From an uncultured Lachnospiraceae bacterium (GTDB lineage: Bacteria > Bacillota > Clostridia > Lachnospirales > Lachnospiraceae), in NCBI GenBank assembly GCA_900316805.1, contig ONEJ01000085.1, positions 1-64,000 of the forward strand: 64,000 nucleotides of DNA. The letters run 5' to 3'. Within the stretch, counting starts at the first letter, position 1, and the number at the start of each line of letters is the position of its first letter. The position numbers were made by a program, and so were the translations under genes. Of this stretch, positions 44,411 to 52,859 are shown piece after piece. The notes beneath the pieces were generated by a model that ran no database searches, was not told the DNA's origin, and was given only the letters and a program-made list of their open reading frames with translations.

Positions 44411-44975
44411 ATATTATCTCAGAGGATGCGGTGTGGGCATTCTTGTGACCGTAGTTATTTTTATGATCGCATTGAAAGCAAAGGGTGGAGTCATGACCGA
44501 CAAAAAGGTCATGGAGCGGGCATCCGAGCTTGGCATGGTCATGCAGGAAGAGATGACGGAACTTCTGGAAACCCAGACCATTTCAGAAAGTCAGAATACT
44601 CCTGATACAGAAGAAAACTCAGACACCCAGAATGTTCCGGAAAGCCAGATTGTGTCAGAAACCCAGAAACCATCAGAACCTCAGGTGACACCGGACGATG
44701 GAACAGATTCTAAGCAGGATAATACAGCGGATCCCGAAGATACTGAAGATTCCGAAAGTTCTGGGGAGAAAATCAGTATTACCGTAAAAAGCGGGGAGGT
44801 ATGCAGAGATGTAGCCGGGAAGCTTTTTGATCAGGGACTGGTAGAGGATTCGGAGGAATTCCGTATCTATATGGGAGAACATGGATACGCGAAAAACCTC
44901 CGGGTTGGCAGCTTTTCTTTCAGAAAGGGCATGACCTATGAAGAAATAGCAAAAATTTTAACGAAAAAATCATAA
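44400..44975 (+). CDS. membrane-anchored MltG/YceG-like LysM-type domain protein, no catalytic domain
   Basis: 191 residues. N-terminal transmembrane helix (about 11-27), a Ser/Thr/Glu/Pro-rich stalk (about 50-125), then a small C-terminal domain SITVKSGEVCRDVAGKLFDQGLV ... LRVGSFSFRKGMTYEEIAKILT that resembles the N-terminal LysM-like part of the lytic transglycosylase MltG/YceG. The catalytic part of MltG is absent. It probably sits outside the membrane near peptidoglycan. GTG start at 44400 with GGGGAG 7 bases upstream; the frame extends further upstream inside the DUF6115 gene. Last gene of the fla/che cluster. Confidence 0.75.
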   Translation: MKLKYYLRGCGVGILVTVVIFMIALKAKGGVMTDKKVMERASELGMVMQEEMTELLETQTISESQNTPDTEENSDTQNVPESQIVSETQKPSEPQVTPDDGTDSKQDNTADPEDTEDSESSGEKISITVKSGEVCRDVAGKLFDQGLVEDSEEFRIYMGEHGYAKNLRVGSFSFRKGMTYEEIAKILTKKS

Positions 44976-44982
44976 AATATTC

Positions 44983-45011
44983 TTGCAGGAAAGTCTTTGG
45001 TATGATATAAT
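44983..45011 (+). promoter_or_regulatory. promoter of rpsB-tsf
   Basis: TTGCAG (44983-44988), 17 bases ending in TGA (extended -10), TATAAT (45006-45011). Strong promoter, separating rpsB-tsf from the fla/che cluster. No terminator was found between the cluster and this promoter, so read-through is possible. Confidence 0.75.
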
Positions 45012-45038
45012 TCCAAAGGCTTTTAGTTTAATAATCAC

Positions 45039-45100
45039 ATGTACGGAGGTGGCCGGTGCCGGACATACGCTTCCCGGTGGCTCACTAATCGGAAGTACAT
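45039..45100 (+). ncRNA. structured 5' leader of rpsB (candidate S2 autoregulatory leader)
   Basis: In the 114-base leader, ATGTAC (45039-45044) pairs with GTACAT (45095-45100). Inside, GTGG-CC (45049-45054) pairs with the GG-CTCAC stretch (45079-45085), and GCCGG (45058-45062) with CCGGT (45074-45078), leaving a 3-base bulge. The compact nested structure just upstream of rpsB suggests autoregulation by S2. Not matched to a known Rfam family. Confidence 0.4.
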
Positions 45101-45131
45101 GGAAGCAAACAACCAAATGGAGGTAAGTAAA

Positions 45132-45869
45132 ATGAGCGTAATTTCAATGAAACAGTTACTGGAGGCAGGTGTACATTTCGGACACCAGACAAGAAGATGG
45201 AATCCTAAGATGGCTCCTTACATCTACACAGAGCGTAACGGAATCTATATCATCGACTTACAGAAGTCTGTAGGTAAGGTTGATGAGGCTTATGATGCAG
45301 TTTCTGATATCGCTGCACAGGGTGGCACCATTCTTTTCGTAGGAACCAAGAAGCAGGCACAGGATGCCATCAAGACTGAGGCAGAGCGCTGCGGAATGTA
45401 CTATGTAAATGAGAGATGGTTAGGTGGAATGCTGACCAACTTCCGTACGATTCAGAGCCGTATCGAGCGTCTGAAAGAGATCGAGACTATGTCAGAGGAT
45501 GGAACCTTTGATGTTCTTCCTAAGAAGGAAGTTATCGCTCTCAAGAAAGAGTGGGAGAAATTAGAGAAGAACCTTGGCGGAATCAAGGATATGAAGAGAA
45601 TCCCGGATGCTATTTTCGTAGTAGATCCGAAGAAGGAGAGAATCTGTGTACAGGAAGCACAGGCTCTTGGAATTACTCTGATCGGTATTGCAGATACCAA
45701 CTGTGATCCGGATGAGTTAGATTATGTAATTCCGGGAAATGACGATGCAATCAGAGCTGTCAAGCTGATCGTTTCCAAGATGGCTGACGCAGTTATCGAG
45801 GCAAAGCAGGGCGCTGAGGAAGCAGTAGCTGCTGAGGTTGAGACTGTTGCTGAAGAGGCAGAGGCATAA
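45132..45869 (+). CDS. rpsB: 30S ribosomal protein S2
   Basis: Small-subunit ribosomal protein, a late assembly protein on the solvent side. 245 residues. [25 protein letters not shown] at the N-terminus and [37 protein letters not shown] and [22 protein letters not shown] are signature segments. ATG 45132 follows a GGAGG site; an in-frame ATG at 45039 lies inside the leader structure and is not used. A Glu/Ala-rich C-terminal tail as usual. tsf follows after 35 bases in the universal rpsB-tsf order. Confidence 0.98.
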   Translation: MSVISMKQLLEAGVHFGHQTRRWNPKMAPYIYTERNGIYIIDLQKSVGKVDEAYDAVSDIAAQGGTILFVGTKKQAQDAIKTEAERCGMYYVNERWLGGMLTNFRTIQSRIERLKEIETMSEDGTFDVLPKKEVIALKKEWEKLEKNLGGIKDMKRIPDAIFVVDPKKERICVQEAQALGITLIGIADTNCDPDELDYVIPGNDDAIRAVKLIVSKMADAVIEAKQGAEEAVAAEVETVAEEAEA

Positions 45870-45904
45870 GATATATCACAGTTTGAATTTGGAGGATTAA
45901 AAAA

Positions 45905-46843
45905 ATGGCAATTACAGCTGCTATGGTAAAAGAACTGCGCGAGATGACCGGCGCAGGTATGATGGATTGTAAGAAGGCGTTAAATGAGACTAACGGTAAT
46001 ATGGATGAGGCTGTTGAGTTCTTAAGAAAGAACGGACAGGCTAAGGCTGAGAAGAAGGCTAACCGTATTGCAGCAGAGGGTCTTTGCTCTGTTCTTGTAT
46101 CTGAGGATGGCAAGACTGCTGCAGTTGTAGAAGTAAACTCTGAGACAGACTTTGTTGCAAAGAATGACAAGTTTAAGACATTTGTAGAAGCTGTTGCAAA
46201 GCAGGCGTTAGCTACAGATGCTGCTGATATCGATGCTTTCATGGCTGAGGCATGGAACGGGGATGCATCCAAGACTGTTAACGATGCTCTGGTTGAGCAG
46301 GTTGCAGTAATCGGTGAGAATCTGAAGATTCGTCGTTTTGAGAAGGCTTCTGCAGAGAACGGCTGCGTTGTATCTTACGTGCACGGCGGTGGAAGAATCG
46401 GCGTTATCGTAGTGGCTGAGACCGAGACTGTCAATGATGCAGTGAAAGAAGCCCTGACAAATATTGCAATGCAGATTGCAGCTTTGAATCCGAAGTATGT
46501 GACTGAGGCTGAGATCAGCGATGAGTACAAGCAGCATGAGGAGGAAATCCTTCGTGCACAGATCGCCAATGATCCGAAGGAATCCCAGAAGCCGGCCAAG
46601 GTAATCGATGGCATGATCAAGGGCCGTCTGAATAAGCAGTTCAAGGAGATTTGTCTCGTAGATCAGGTATACGTTAAGGCAGAGGATGGAAAGCAGACCG
46701 TTGCCAAGTATCTTGAGCAGGTATCCAAAGAGGTTGGAACAACAGTTTCCGTAAAGAGCTTTGTTCGTTTTGAGACCGGAGAGGGCCTTGAGAAGAAGAA
46801 TGAGGATTTTGCAGCAGAAGTTGCCGCACAGATGAATGCATAA
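45905..46843 (+). CDS. tsf: elongation factor Ts
   Basis: Nucleotide exchange factor of EF-Tu. 312 residues. N-terminal UBA-like domain with MVKELREMTGAGMMDCKKAL and EKKANRIAAEGL, followed by the core with SETDFVAKNDKF, the segment that inserts into EF-Tu. GGAGG before ATG. It ends at a strong terminator, which closes the rpsB-tsf unit. Confidence 0.98.
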   Translation: MAITAAMVKELREMTGAGMMDCKKALNETNGNMDEAVEFLRKNGQAKAEKKANRIAAEGLCSVLVSEDGKTAAVVEVNSETDFVAKNDKFKTFVEAVAKQALATDAADIDAFMAEAWNGDASKTVNDALVEQVAVIGENLKIRRFEKASAENGCVVSYVHGGGRIGVIVVAETETVNDAVKEALTNIAMQIAALNPKYVTEAEISDEYKQHEEEILRAQIANDPKESQKPAKVIDGMIKGRLNKQFKEICLVDQVYVKAEDGKQTVAKYLEQVSKEVGTTVSVKSFVRFETGEGLEKKNEDFAAEVAAQMNA

Positions 46844-46873
46844 TTTTAACCCGGGAAGATAAAGAAACCATAT

Positions 46874-46909
46874 CCCCTGCAGTGCAGCCTATGTATTGCA
46901 GGGGTTTTT
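46874..46909 (+). terminator. rho-independent terminator after tsf
   Basis: CCCCTGCA (46874-46881) pairs with TGCAGGGG (46897-46904), followed by TTTTT. Confidence 0.9.
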
Positions 46910-46938
46910 CTCTTTTCCCTTTTGATTTCGTAAATATC

Positions 46939-46966
46939 TTTACAAGAATCAAAAATATGTTAAAAT
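46939..46966 (+). promoter_or_regulatory. promoter of the deacetylase-like gene
   Basis: TTTACA (46939-46944), 16 bases ending in TGT (extended -10), TAAAAT (46961-46966), 31 bases before the start of the deacetylase-like gene. Confidence 0.65.
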
Positions 46967-46997
46967 AGAAAGAGATATATCCTGACGGAGGAAAAAC

Positions 46998-47939
46998 ATG
47001 GATACAAACGAAGATCAGGAGCTTTGGCAGCAGCGCCGAAGACGCAACCGGATTAATCGCATAAAAACCGGGATTATTCTTTCCATTATCATCTGGATGA
47101 TCATATCCATGTTGTGCCTTGTGATTCTGTCCGTTCAGGTCGTACAACTGCGTCATGAAATTGACAGAATCTCCGGGGAATCCGGTTCGGGAGATATCCG
47201 GACATTTCCAACAGAGGCACCGGATCAGGAGTCTGTGGAGACACAGCAGGAGATGGATCGGTCAATGATTAATACAGCGGATAATCTGGCAGGCAAGTCA
47301 GATCTTCACAAGGTATATCTTACCTTTGACGGAAGCCCCAGTGCGAATACGGGAAGAATCCTAGGGATTCTTAAGAAACATGGGGTCAAGGCAACGTTTT
47401 TTGTCTCCGGTGATTCTTCACAGGAGATGCAGCCTGTGTACAGTCAGATTGTGGAAGAAGGACACACACTGGGAATGCATTCCTATTCCAACCGGTATAG
47501 TCAGGTGTATGCCTCCAGAGAAACTTTTGAGTCGGATTTTGTTCAGATTTCAGATTATATAGAGCAGCTGACCGGAGAATCAAGCCGGTTTTACCGTTTT
47601 CCGGGTGGAAGCTGCAACCAGACCAGCAATGTGCCGATGGAGGATTTTATTCGTGTACTGAAGGCTCATGACATTACCTATTTTGATTGGAATGTCTCAG
47701 CGGGGGATGCAGGAATTGGATATACTGCAGAAGACGTCATTGATCATGTGATGTCGGGTGTATCCCGTTACAAGACGTCAGTTGTGCTTTTGCATGACGG
47801 AGAAGATAAGTCAACAACGGTGGAGGCTCTGGGACCGCTGATTGAAGCTCTTCAGAAGATGGGAGCCGAAATTCTGCCGATTGATGATCATACAAAAGTA
47901 ATTCAATATATCAATGCTGATAGTGTTGAAGAAAAATAA
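46998..47939 (+). CDS. polysaccharide deacetylase-like (NodB fold) membrane protein with altered metal site
   Basis: 313 residues. A basic cytoplasmic N-terminus, one transmembrane helix (about 26-52), a stalk, and an extracellular NodB domain (about 105-300). Motif 1, normally TFDDGP, reads TFDGSP (109-114), so the metal-binding second Asp is Gly. Motif 2, normally HS-x-x-H, reads HSYSN (161-165), so the second metal-binding His is Asn. Motif 3 RFPGGSCN, motif 4 DWN and motif 5 LLHDG are intact. Relatives de-N-acetylate peptidoglycan or similar polymers with a metal held by Asp-His-His; here only one of the three ligands remains, so activity is doubtful. The gene shares a promoter with the bactofilin gene 15 bases downstream. 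Confidence 0.82.
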   Translation: MDTNEDQELWQQRRRRNRINRIKTGIILSIIIWMIISMLCLVILSVQVVQLRHEIDRISGESGSGDIRTFPTEAPDQESVETQQEMDRSMINTADNLAGKSDLHKVYLTFDGSPSANTGRILGILKKHGVKATFFVSGDSSQEMQPVYSQIVEEGHTLGMHSYSNRYSQVYASRETFESDFVQISDYIEQLTGESSRFYRFPGGSCNQTSNVPMEDFIRVLKAHDITYFDWNVSAGDAGIGYTAEDVIDHVMSGVSRYKTSVVLLHDGEDKSTTVEALGPLIEALQKMGAEILPIDDHTKVIQYINADSVEEK

Positions 47940-47954
47940 TATGGAGGAAGCACG

Positions 47955-48755
47955 ATGGGTTTATTTAAGGATTTTAAAGAGGATTTTTCCCAGGCAGCAA
48001 AGGAAATGATGCCGGGAACGGAAGCACCAAAGAGTAAGAGAGCAGACAGACCGGAGAAGACAGCAGAGGTTCCGGCTGCGAACACTTTCGGAGAGCAGGC
48101 AGATGCAGCATCAGAACTGTCAAAGCTGGATGGTCTTCTGAATCAGGTAAAGCAGGAGGATGCGCCTTCCGCCAAGACACTTGAGGCAGAGCTTCCACCG
48201 ATGAACCGTATGGCTGAAAAGCCAAAGAGTGCACCGGTACCAACGATGAATGAGGAGAAGAAAACAATGGATACAACGATGAATTCGATTCACGCAGGAG
48301 CTGTAGCAGACGAGACCTCTGTGATCACCGCAGGGACGGTTTTGACCGGAGATTTAGCTTCCGATGGATCCTTTAATATTCAGGGAACCATCAATGGAAA
48401 TGTTACCTGTAACGGTAAGCTGGTTGTCACAGGAAATATCAATGGAAACAGTGCTGCTTCCGAGTTCTTTGCAGATGTTGCTAAGATCGAAGGAGAGATT
48501 GTCAGCTCCGGTACGGTAAAGATTGGTGCCGGTTCTGTGATCATCGGTAATATTTCTGCTGCATCTGCTGTCATTGCCGGTGCAATTAAGGGAGACATTG
48601 ATGTACAGGGACCGGTGGTTGTAGATACTTCCGCAGTGGTTATGGGAAATATCAAGTCCCGTTCCGTACAGATCAACAATGGTGCCGTGATCGAGGGCTT
48701 CTGCTCCCAGTGTTATGCTGAGGTAGATGTTCAGGGGCTTTTTGACGGGAAATAA
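47955..48755 (+). CDS. bactofilin family protein
   Basis: 266 residues. An N-terminal disordered region (about 1-110, rich in Ala, Glu, Lys) precedes a right-handed beta-helix bactofilin domain with repeated turns (GSFNIQGTINGNVTCNGKLVVTG, EGEIVSSGTVKIGAG, GAIKGDIDVQGPVVVD, AVIEGFCSQCYAEVDVQGLF). Bactofilins polymerise into membrane-associated filaments and localise cell-wall enzymes or other factors. The N-terminal extension is longer than in typical 150-200-residue bactofilins. Its partner here may be the deacetylase-like protein encoded just upstream. pyrH follows after 21 bases. Confidence 0.9.
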   Translation: MGLFKDFKEDFSQAAKEMMPGTEAPKSKRADRPEKTAEVPAANTFGEQADAASELSKLDGLLNQVKQEDAPSAKTLEAELPPMNRMAEKPKSAPVPTMNEEKKTMDTTMNSIHAGAVADETSVITAGTVLTGDLASDGSFNIQGTINGNVTCNGKLVVTGNINGNSAASEFFADVAKIEGEIVSSGTVKIGAGSVIIGNISAASAVIAGAIKGDIDVQGPVVVDTSAVVMGNIKSRSVQINNGAVIEGFCSQCYAEVDVQGLFDGK

Positions 48756-48776
48756 AATAACAGGAGAGGGATTAGC

Positions 48777-49472
48777 ATGAAGCGTATTTTATTGAAGCTC
48801 AGCGGTGAGGCTCTTGCCGGGGACAAGCATACCGGTTTTGATGAGCCGACAGTTACAGTGGTTGCCAATCAGGTAAAGAAGCTGGTGGATGTCGGCGTGC
48901 AGGTTGGCATTGTGATCGGTGGCGGCAATTTCTGGCGCGGACGCACCAGTGAGACCATTGACCGCACAAAGGCTGATCAGATTGGTATGCTGGCTACGGT
49001 TATGAACTGTATTTATGTTTCCGAGATTTTCCGTTCTGTAGGAATGATGACAGCGGTGCTGACACCCTTTGAGTGCGGTTCCATGACCAAACTTTATTCC
49101 AAGGATCGTGCCAACAAGTATTTTGCACACAATATGGTAGTATTCTTCGCAGGAGGTACGGGACATCCGTATTTCTCAACGGATACAGCTACCGTTCTTC
49201 GTGCCATCGAAATCGATGCAGAGGGGATTTATCTGGCTAAGGCAGTGGACGGGGTATATGACTGCGATCCGAAGACGCATCCTGAGGCAAAGAAATATGA
49301 TGAGGTTTCTATTCAGGAGGTTATCGACAAGAAGCTTGCAGTGGTAGATCTGACCGCTTCTGTTATGTGTATGGAAAATAAAACCCCAATGTATGTATTT
49401 GGGTTGAATGAAAAGGACAGCATTGTGAATGCGGTTACAGGAGAATTCCGCGGCACAAAGGTCACTGTCTAA
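48777..49472 (+). CDS. pyrH: uridylate kinase (UMP kinase)
   Basis: Phosphorylates UMP to UDP in pyrimidine nucleotide synthesis; a cytosolic hexamer. 231 residues of the amino-acid-kinase fold: LLKLSGEALAGDKHTGFD at the start, GIVIGGGNFWRG, DQIGMLATVMN and GTGHPYFSTDTATVLRA. GGAGAGGGATTAGC before ATG. frr follows after 25 bases, the conserved pyrH-frr pair that usually follows tsf; here two envelope genes are inserted between tsf and pyrH. Confidence 0.97.
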   Translation: MKRILLKLSGEALAGDKHTGFDEPTVTVVANQVKKLVDVGVQVGIVIGGGNFWRGRTSETIDRTKADQIGMLATVMNCIYVSEIFRSVGMMTAVLTPFECGSMTKLYSKDRANKYFAHNMVVFFAGGTGHPYFSTDTATVLRAIEIDAEGIYLAKAVDGVYDCDPKTHPEAKKYDEVSIQEVIDKKLAVVDLTASVMCMENKTPMYVFGLNEKDSIVNAVTGEFRGTKVTV

Positions 49473-49497
49473 TGTCCAAAATCAGGAGGAGAGAAAG

Positions 49498-50052
49498 ATG
49501 GATGAGAGATTAGGAGTTTTTGAAAATAAGATGGCGAAATCCCTCGCAAATCTGGAGGAGGAATACGCAGGTATCCGTGCAGGACGTGCGAATCCTCATG
49601 TATTGGATAAGCTTCGTGTTGACTATTATGGTACACCGTCTCCGATTCAGAGCGTTGCCAATGTCAGTGTTCCGGAGCCACGTATGATTCAGATTCAGCC
49701 ATGGGAAGCTTCTATGGTGAAGGAAATCGAGAAGGCCATTATGTGTTCGGATCTGGGAATTAATCCTACCAACGACGGCAAAACAATTCGCCTGGTATTC
49801 CCGGAGCTTACGGAGGAACGCCGTAAGGAATTGGCCAAGGATATCAAGAAAAAAGGCGAAAGTGCGAAGGTGGCTGTCCGCAATATCCGCAGAGATGCCA
49901 TGGATCACTTTAAGAAGATAGGAAAGGCGGAGGATATTTCCGAAGACGAGATCAAGGATCTTGAGGATGGAATCCAGAAGCTGACAGATTCCTATGTTGC
50001 AAAGATCGACAAGGCTGTAGATGCCAAGTCAGAGGAGATTCTTACTGTATAA
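49498..50052 (+). CDS. frr: ribosome recycling factor
   Basis: Splits post-termination ribosomes with EF-G. 184 residues, the standard length; LEEEYAGIRAGRANPHVLDKL and VDYYGTPSPIQSVANVSVPEPR are diagnostic, and the C-terminus forms the three-helix bundle. ATG 49498 with GGAGGAGAG upstream; the frame also runs further upstream into pyrH but without a supported start. A terminator follows. Confidence 0.98.
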   Translation: MDERLGVFENKMAKSLANLEEEYAGIRAGRANPHVLDKLRVDYYGTPSPIQSVANVSVPEPRMIQIQPWEASMVKEIEKAIMCSDLGINPTNDGKTIRLVFPELTEERRKELAKDIKKKGESAKVAVRNIRRDAMDHFKKIGKAEDISEDEIKDLEDGIQKLTDSYVAKIDKAVDAKSEEILTV

Positions 50053-50059
50053 TGTTTGC

Positions 50060-50093
50060 AAGGGACATTGCCACCGGCAGATGTCCCTTTTTT
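50060..50093 (+). terminator. rho-independent terminator after frr
   Basis: AAGGGACAT (50060-50068) pairs with ATGTCCCTT (50081-50089), then TTTT. A clear promoter for uppS was not found between this hairpin and the uppS start, so termination may be partial or the uppS promoter weak. Confidence 0.85.
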
Positions 50094-50119
50094 GGCAGGA
50101 TAAATTTTTGAGGTGTACG

Positions 50120-50827
50120 ATGAAGATTCCGAAACATGTTGCAATTATTCTGGACGGAAACGGAAGATGGGCAAAGAGTAAGGGGATGCCCCGCAATTAC
50201 GGGCATACCATTGGCGCAAAAAATGTGGAGACAGTATGTCAGGCGGCAGATGAACTGGGGATTTCCTATCTGACGCTTTATGCTTTTTCTACAGAGAACT
50301 GGAACCGTCCGGAGAGTGAAGTGGAAGCCTTATTGAAGCTTCTGGAGAGCTATCTGAAGAACTGTATTAAAACTGCAGAGAAAAACAATATGAGGGTGCG
50401 GGTCATCGGGGAAATACACCGTCTGTCGGAGAAATTCCAGACGAGGATTCGGGAATTGGAGGCGGCTTCTGCCTCAAATACCGGTCTGAACCTGACCATT
50501 GCCATTAATTACGGCAGCAGAGATGAGATGCTTCGCGCCATGCGGCGTATGATCGGGGATGTGAAGGAGGGGAAGCTTTCGGAGGATGCTATTGACGAGC
50601 AGGTGTTTTCCTCCTATCTGGATACCAGAGATCTTCCGGATCCGGATCTTCTGATTCGCACCAGTGGCGAACAGCGGCTTTCCAACTATCTGCTGTGGCA
50701 GCTGGCCTATACGGAATTTTACTTTACAGAGGTACCATGGCCCGATTTTCACAAAAAGGAATTGGAAGAGGCTATTAAGGCGTATAATAATCGTGATCGC
50801 AGGTTTGGCGGCATCACGGAGGAATAA
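50120..50827 (+). CDS. uppS: isoprenyl transferase (undecaprenyl diphosphate synthase)
   Basis: Makes C55 undecaprenyl diphosphate, the lipid carrier for peptidoglycan. 235 residues. Catalytic Asp12 in ILDGNGRWAKSKG, then LTLYAFSTENWNRP and DLLIRTSGEQRLSNYLLWQ. ATG 50120 (MKIPKHVAI) with GAGGTG upstream; an in-frame ATG at 50021 would lie inside frr and the terminator. First gene of the uppS-cdsA-dxr-rseP-ispG-polC block, which supplies isoprenoid and phospholipid precursors. Confidence 0.97.
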   Translation: MKIPKHVAIILDGNGRWAKSKGMPRNYGHTIGAKNVETVCQAADELGISYLTLYAFSTENWNRPESEVEALLKLLESYLKNCIKTAEKNNMRVRVIGEIHRLSEKFQTRIRELEAASASNTGLNLTIAINYGSRDEMLRAMRRMIGDVKEGKLSEDAIDEQVFSSYLDTRDLPDPDLLIRTSGEQRLSNYLLWQLAYTEFYFTEVPWPDFHKKELEEAIKAYNNRDRRFGGITEE

Positions 50828-50838
50828 GGAGCTTACAC

Positions 50839-51639
50839 ATGTTTAAAACAAGACTTTTGAGCGGAATCGTACTGGTCATTCTTGCGGTTCTATTGATCAT
50901 ATCCGGGGGATCTGTGCTGCTTTTTTCAACACTGGTAATTTCCTGTATCGGAATGTTTGAATTATACCGGGTGTTTCAGGTGGAAAAATCCCTTCTTGCA
51001 GTGATCGGCTATCTTGCGGCGGTGGTATTTTACTGTCAGCTTAAGTGGAATTTCCTGCCGGATATTCTGATGCTGTTTCTGGGATTTATGATTCTTCTTA
51101 TGTTCATCTATGTGTTCAGCTATCCCAGATACAAGGCTGATCAGGTGATGGCGGTATTTTTTGGCATGTTTTATGTGGCGGTGATGCTGTCCTATGTGTA
51201 TCAGATCCGGATGTTGGAAAGGGGTGTTTATCTTGCCTTTCTGGTGTTCCTCTGCTCCTGGGGCTGTGATACTTGTGCCTACTGTGTGGGAGTCTTGATC
51301 GGGAAACATAAGATGTCACCCCAATTAAGCCCAAAGAAATCTATCGAGGGAGCCGTAGGCGGTGTCCTTGGATCGGCGCTTCTGACCTCTATGTACTGCT
51401 TTATTTTCCGGAAGCCTATGGCTTTATCCGGGTCGGATATCGGGATTTTAGCGCTGATTGCAGCTATTGCAGGACTTATCTCCATGGTGGGGGATCTGAC
51501 GGCCTCTGCAATCAAGAGAAACTATGATATCAAGGATTATGGTCATTTGATCCCGGGCCATGGCGGCATTCTGGATCGTTTTGACAGCATGATCATTACC
51601 GCGCCAATCATTTATTTTCTAGCGCTTCATATGCTGTAA
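50839..51639 (+). CDS. cdsA: phosphatidate cytidylyltransferase
   Basis: Converts phosphatidic acid and CTP into CDP-diacylglycerol, the branch point of phospholipid synthesis. 266 residues, very hydrophobic with about seven membrane helices. The C-terminal CDS signature is present as SAIKRNYDIKDYGHLIPGHGG followed by DRFDSM. Eleven bases after uppS. A 76-base gap to dxr contains a degenerate palindrome (GTAAC 51636-51640, GTTAC 51645-51649). Confidence 0.96.
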   Translation: MFKTRLLSGIVLVILAVLLIISGGSVLLFSTLVISCIGMFELYRVFQVEKSLLAVIGYLAAVVFYCQLKWNFLPDILMLFLGFMILLMFIYVFSYPRYKADQVMAVFFGMFYVAVMLSYVYQIRMLERGVYLAFLVFLCSWGCDTCAYCVGVLIGKHKMSPQLSPKKSIEGAVGGVLGSALLTSMYCFIFRKPMALSGSDIGILALIAAIAGLISMVGDLTASAIKRNYDIKDYGHLIPGHGGILDRFDSMIITAPIIYFLALHML

Positions 51640-51715
51640 CACAGGTTACGGATCGTGAGGCTTCAAAGGCGCAGGGCGCATTTGCCGGGCCTGCTTGTAA
51701 AAATGGGAGGAAACT

Positions 51716-52858
51716 ATGAGAAAAATTGCAGTTCTGGGATCCACAGGATCCATCGGAACCCAGACCCTGTCCGTGGTGGAAGAACATAAAGATCTTGAAG
51801 TAGCAGCCCTTGCCTGCGGTGGAAACATCAAGCTTCTGGAGGAACAGATGCGCAAATTCCGCCCCCGGCTGGTGGCGGTATGGGAGGAAGAAAAGGCAAA
51901 GGAGCTTCGTATCCGCACCGCAGATCTGTCCATTCCGGTATGCTCCGGCATGGAAGGGTTGATTCAGGTGGCAACTCTGGAGGGTGTAGAACTTCTGGTG
52001 ACGGCCATTGTGGGGATGCTTGGCATCCGTCCCACCATGGCGGCCATAGAAGCGGGGAAAACTATTGCATTAGCCAATAAGGAAACCCTGGTCGCAGCGG
52101 GGCATCTGATCATTCCTCTGGCAAAGGAGCATGGGGTGGATATTCTTCCGGTGGACAGCGAGCATAGTGCGATTTTCCAGTCTCTGCAGGGAAATGCACA
52201 TAACAGGATCGAAAGGATCCTTTTGACGGCCTCCGGCGGTCCCTTCCGAGGGAAAACCAGAAAGGAGCTGGAGCATGTCCGGCTGGAGGATGCCTTAAAT
52301 CATCCCAACTGGTCCATGGGTAAGAAGGTGACCATCGATTCCTCCACCATGGTGAACAAAGGTCTGGAAGTCATGGAGGCAAAATGGCTCTTTGATGTGA
52401 AGCCGGAGCAGATCACGGTCATGGTGCATCCCCAGAGCATAGTTCATTCGGCTGTGGAATACGAGGATGGGGCGGTGATGGCGCAGCTTGGGACACCGGA
52501 TATGCGTCTGCCGATTCAGTATGCCCTTTATTATCCGAACCGGCGGACCCTGTCGGGAAAGAAGCTGGATTTGTTTGAAATTGCTTCTCTAACCTTTGAA
52601 AAGCCGGATCTGGATACCTTCCCGGGGCTGGCACTGGCTTATGAGGCAATCGAGAGAGGGGGCAATGTGCCTACCATGTATAATGCGGCCAATGAGCGGG
52701 CTGTAGCGTTGTTTCTGGAGCATAAGATCCCATATCCCAAGATTCCGGAGATCATTGCCTATGCCATGGAGCAATGTACATTTAAGAACCATCCGAATCT
52801 GGATGAAATTTTGGAAACTGAGAAAGAAGCTTATGAACGGATAGGAAGCAGGTGGTAA
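51716..52858 (+). CDS. dxr: 1-deoxy-D-xylulose 5-phosphate reductoisomerase
   Basis: Second step of the MEP isoprenoid pathway: DXP plus NADPH to MEP. 380 residues. NADPH-binding LGSTGSIGTQTL at the N-terminus, ANKETLVAAGHLI, the metal/substrate segment VDSEHSAIFQSLQG, and SMGKKVTIDSSTMVNKGLEVMEA. GGGAGG ribosome-binding site. Together with ispG in this window and uppS it feeds undecaprenyl phosphate synthesis. The rseP start codon begins two bases after its stop. Confidence 0.97.
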   Translation: MRKIAVLGSTGSIGTQTLSVVEEHKDLEVAALACGGNIKLLEEQMRKFRPRLVAVWEEEKAKELRIRTADLSIPVCSGMEGLIQVATLEGVELLVTAIVGMLGIRPTMAAIEAGKTIALANKETLVAAGHLIIPLAKEHGVDILPVDSEHSAIFQSLQGNAHNRIERILLTASGGPFRGKTRKELEHVRLEDALNHPNWSMGKKVTIDSSTMVNKGLEVMEAKWLFDVKPEQITVMVHPQSIVHSAVEYEDGAVMAQLGTPDMRLPIQYALYYPNRRTLSGKKLDLFEIASLTFEKPDLDTFPGLALAYEAIERGGNVPTMYNAANERAVALFLEHKIPYPKIPEIIAYAMEQCTFKNHPNLDEILETEKEAYERIGSRW

Positions 52859-52859
52859 T

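Noticed and set aside
45039..45131. N-terminal extension of rpsB from the ATG at 45039
   Set aside because: It lies in the structured leader; the S2 protein starts at 45132 after a GGAGG site.
50021..50119. N-terminal extension of uppS
   Set aside because: It would start inside frr and read through a terminator; UppS starts MKIPKHVAI at 50120.
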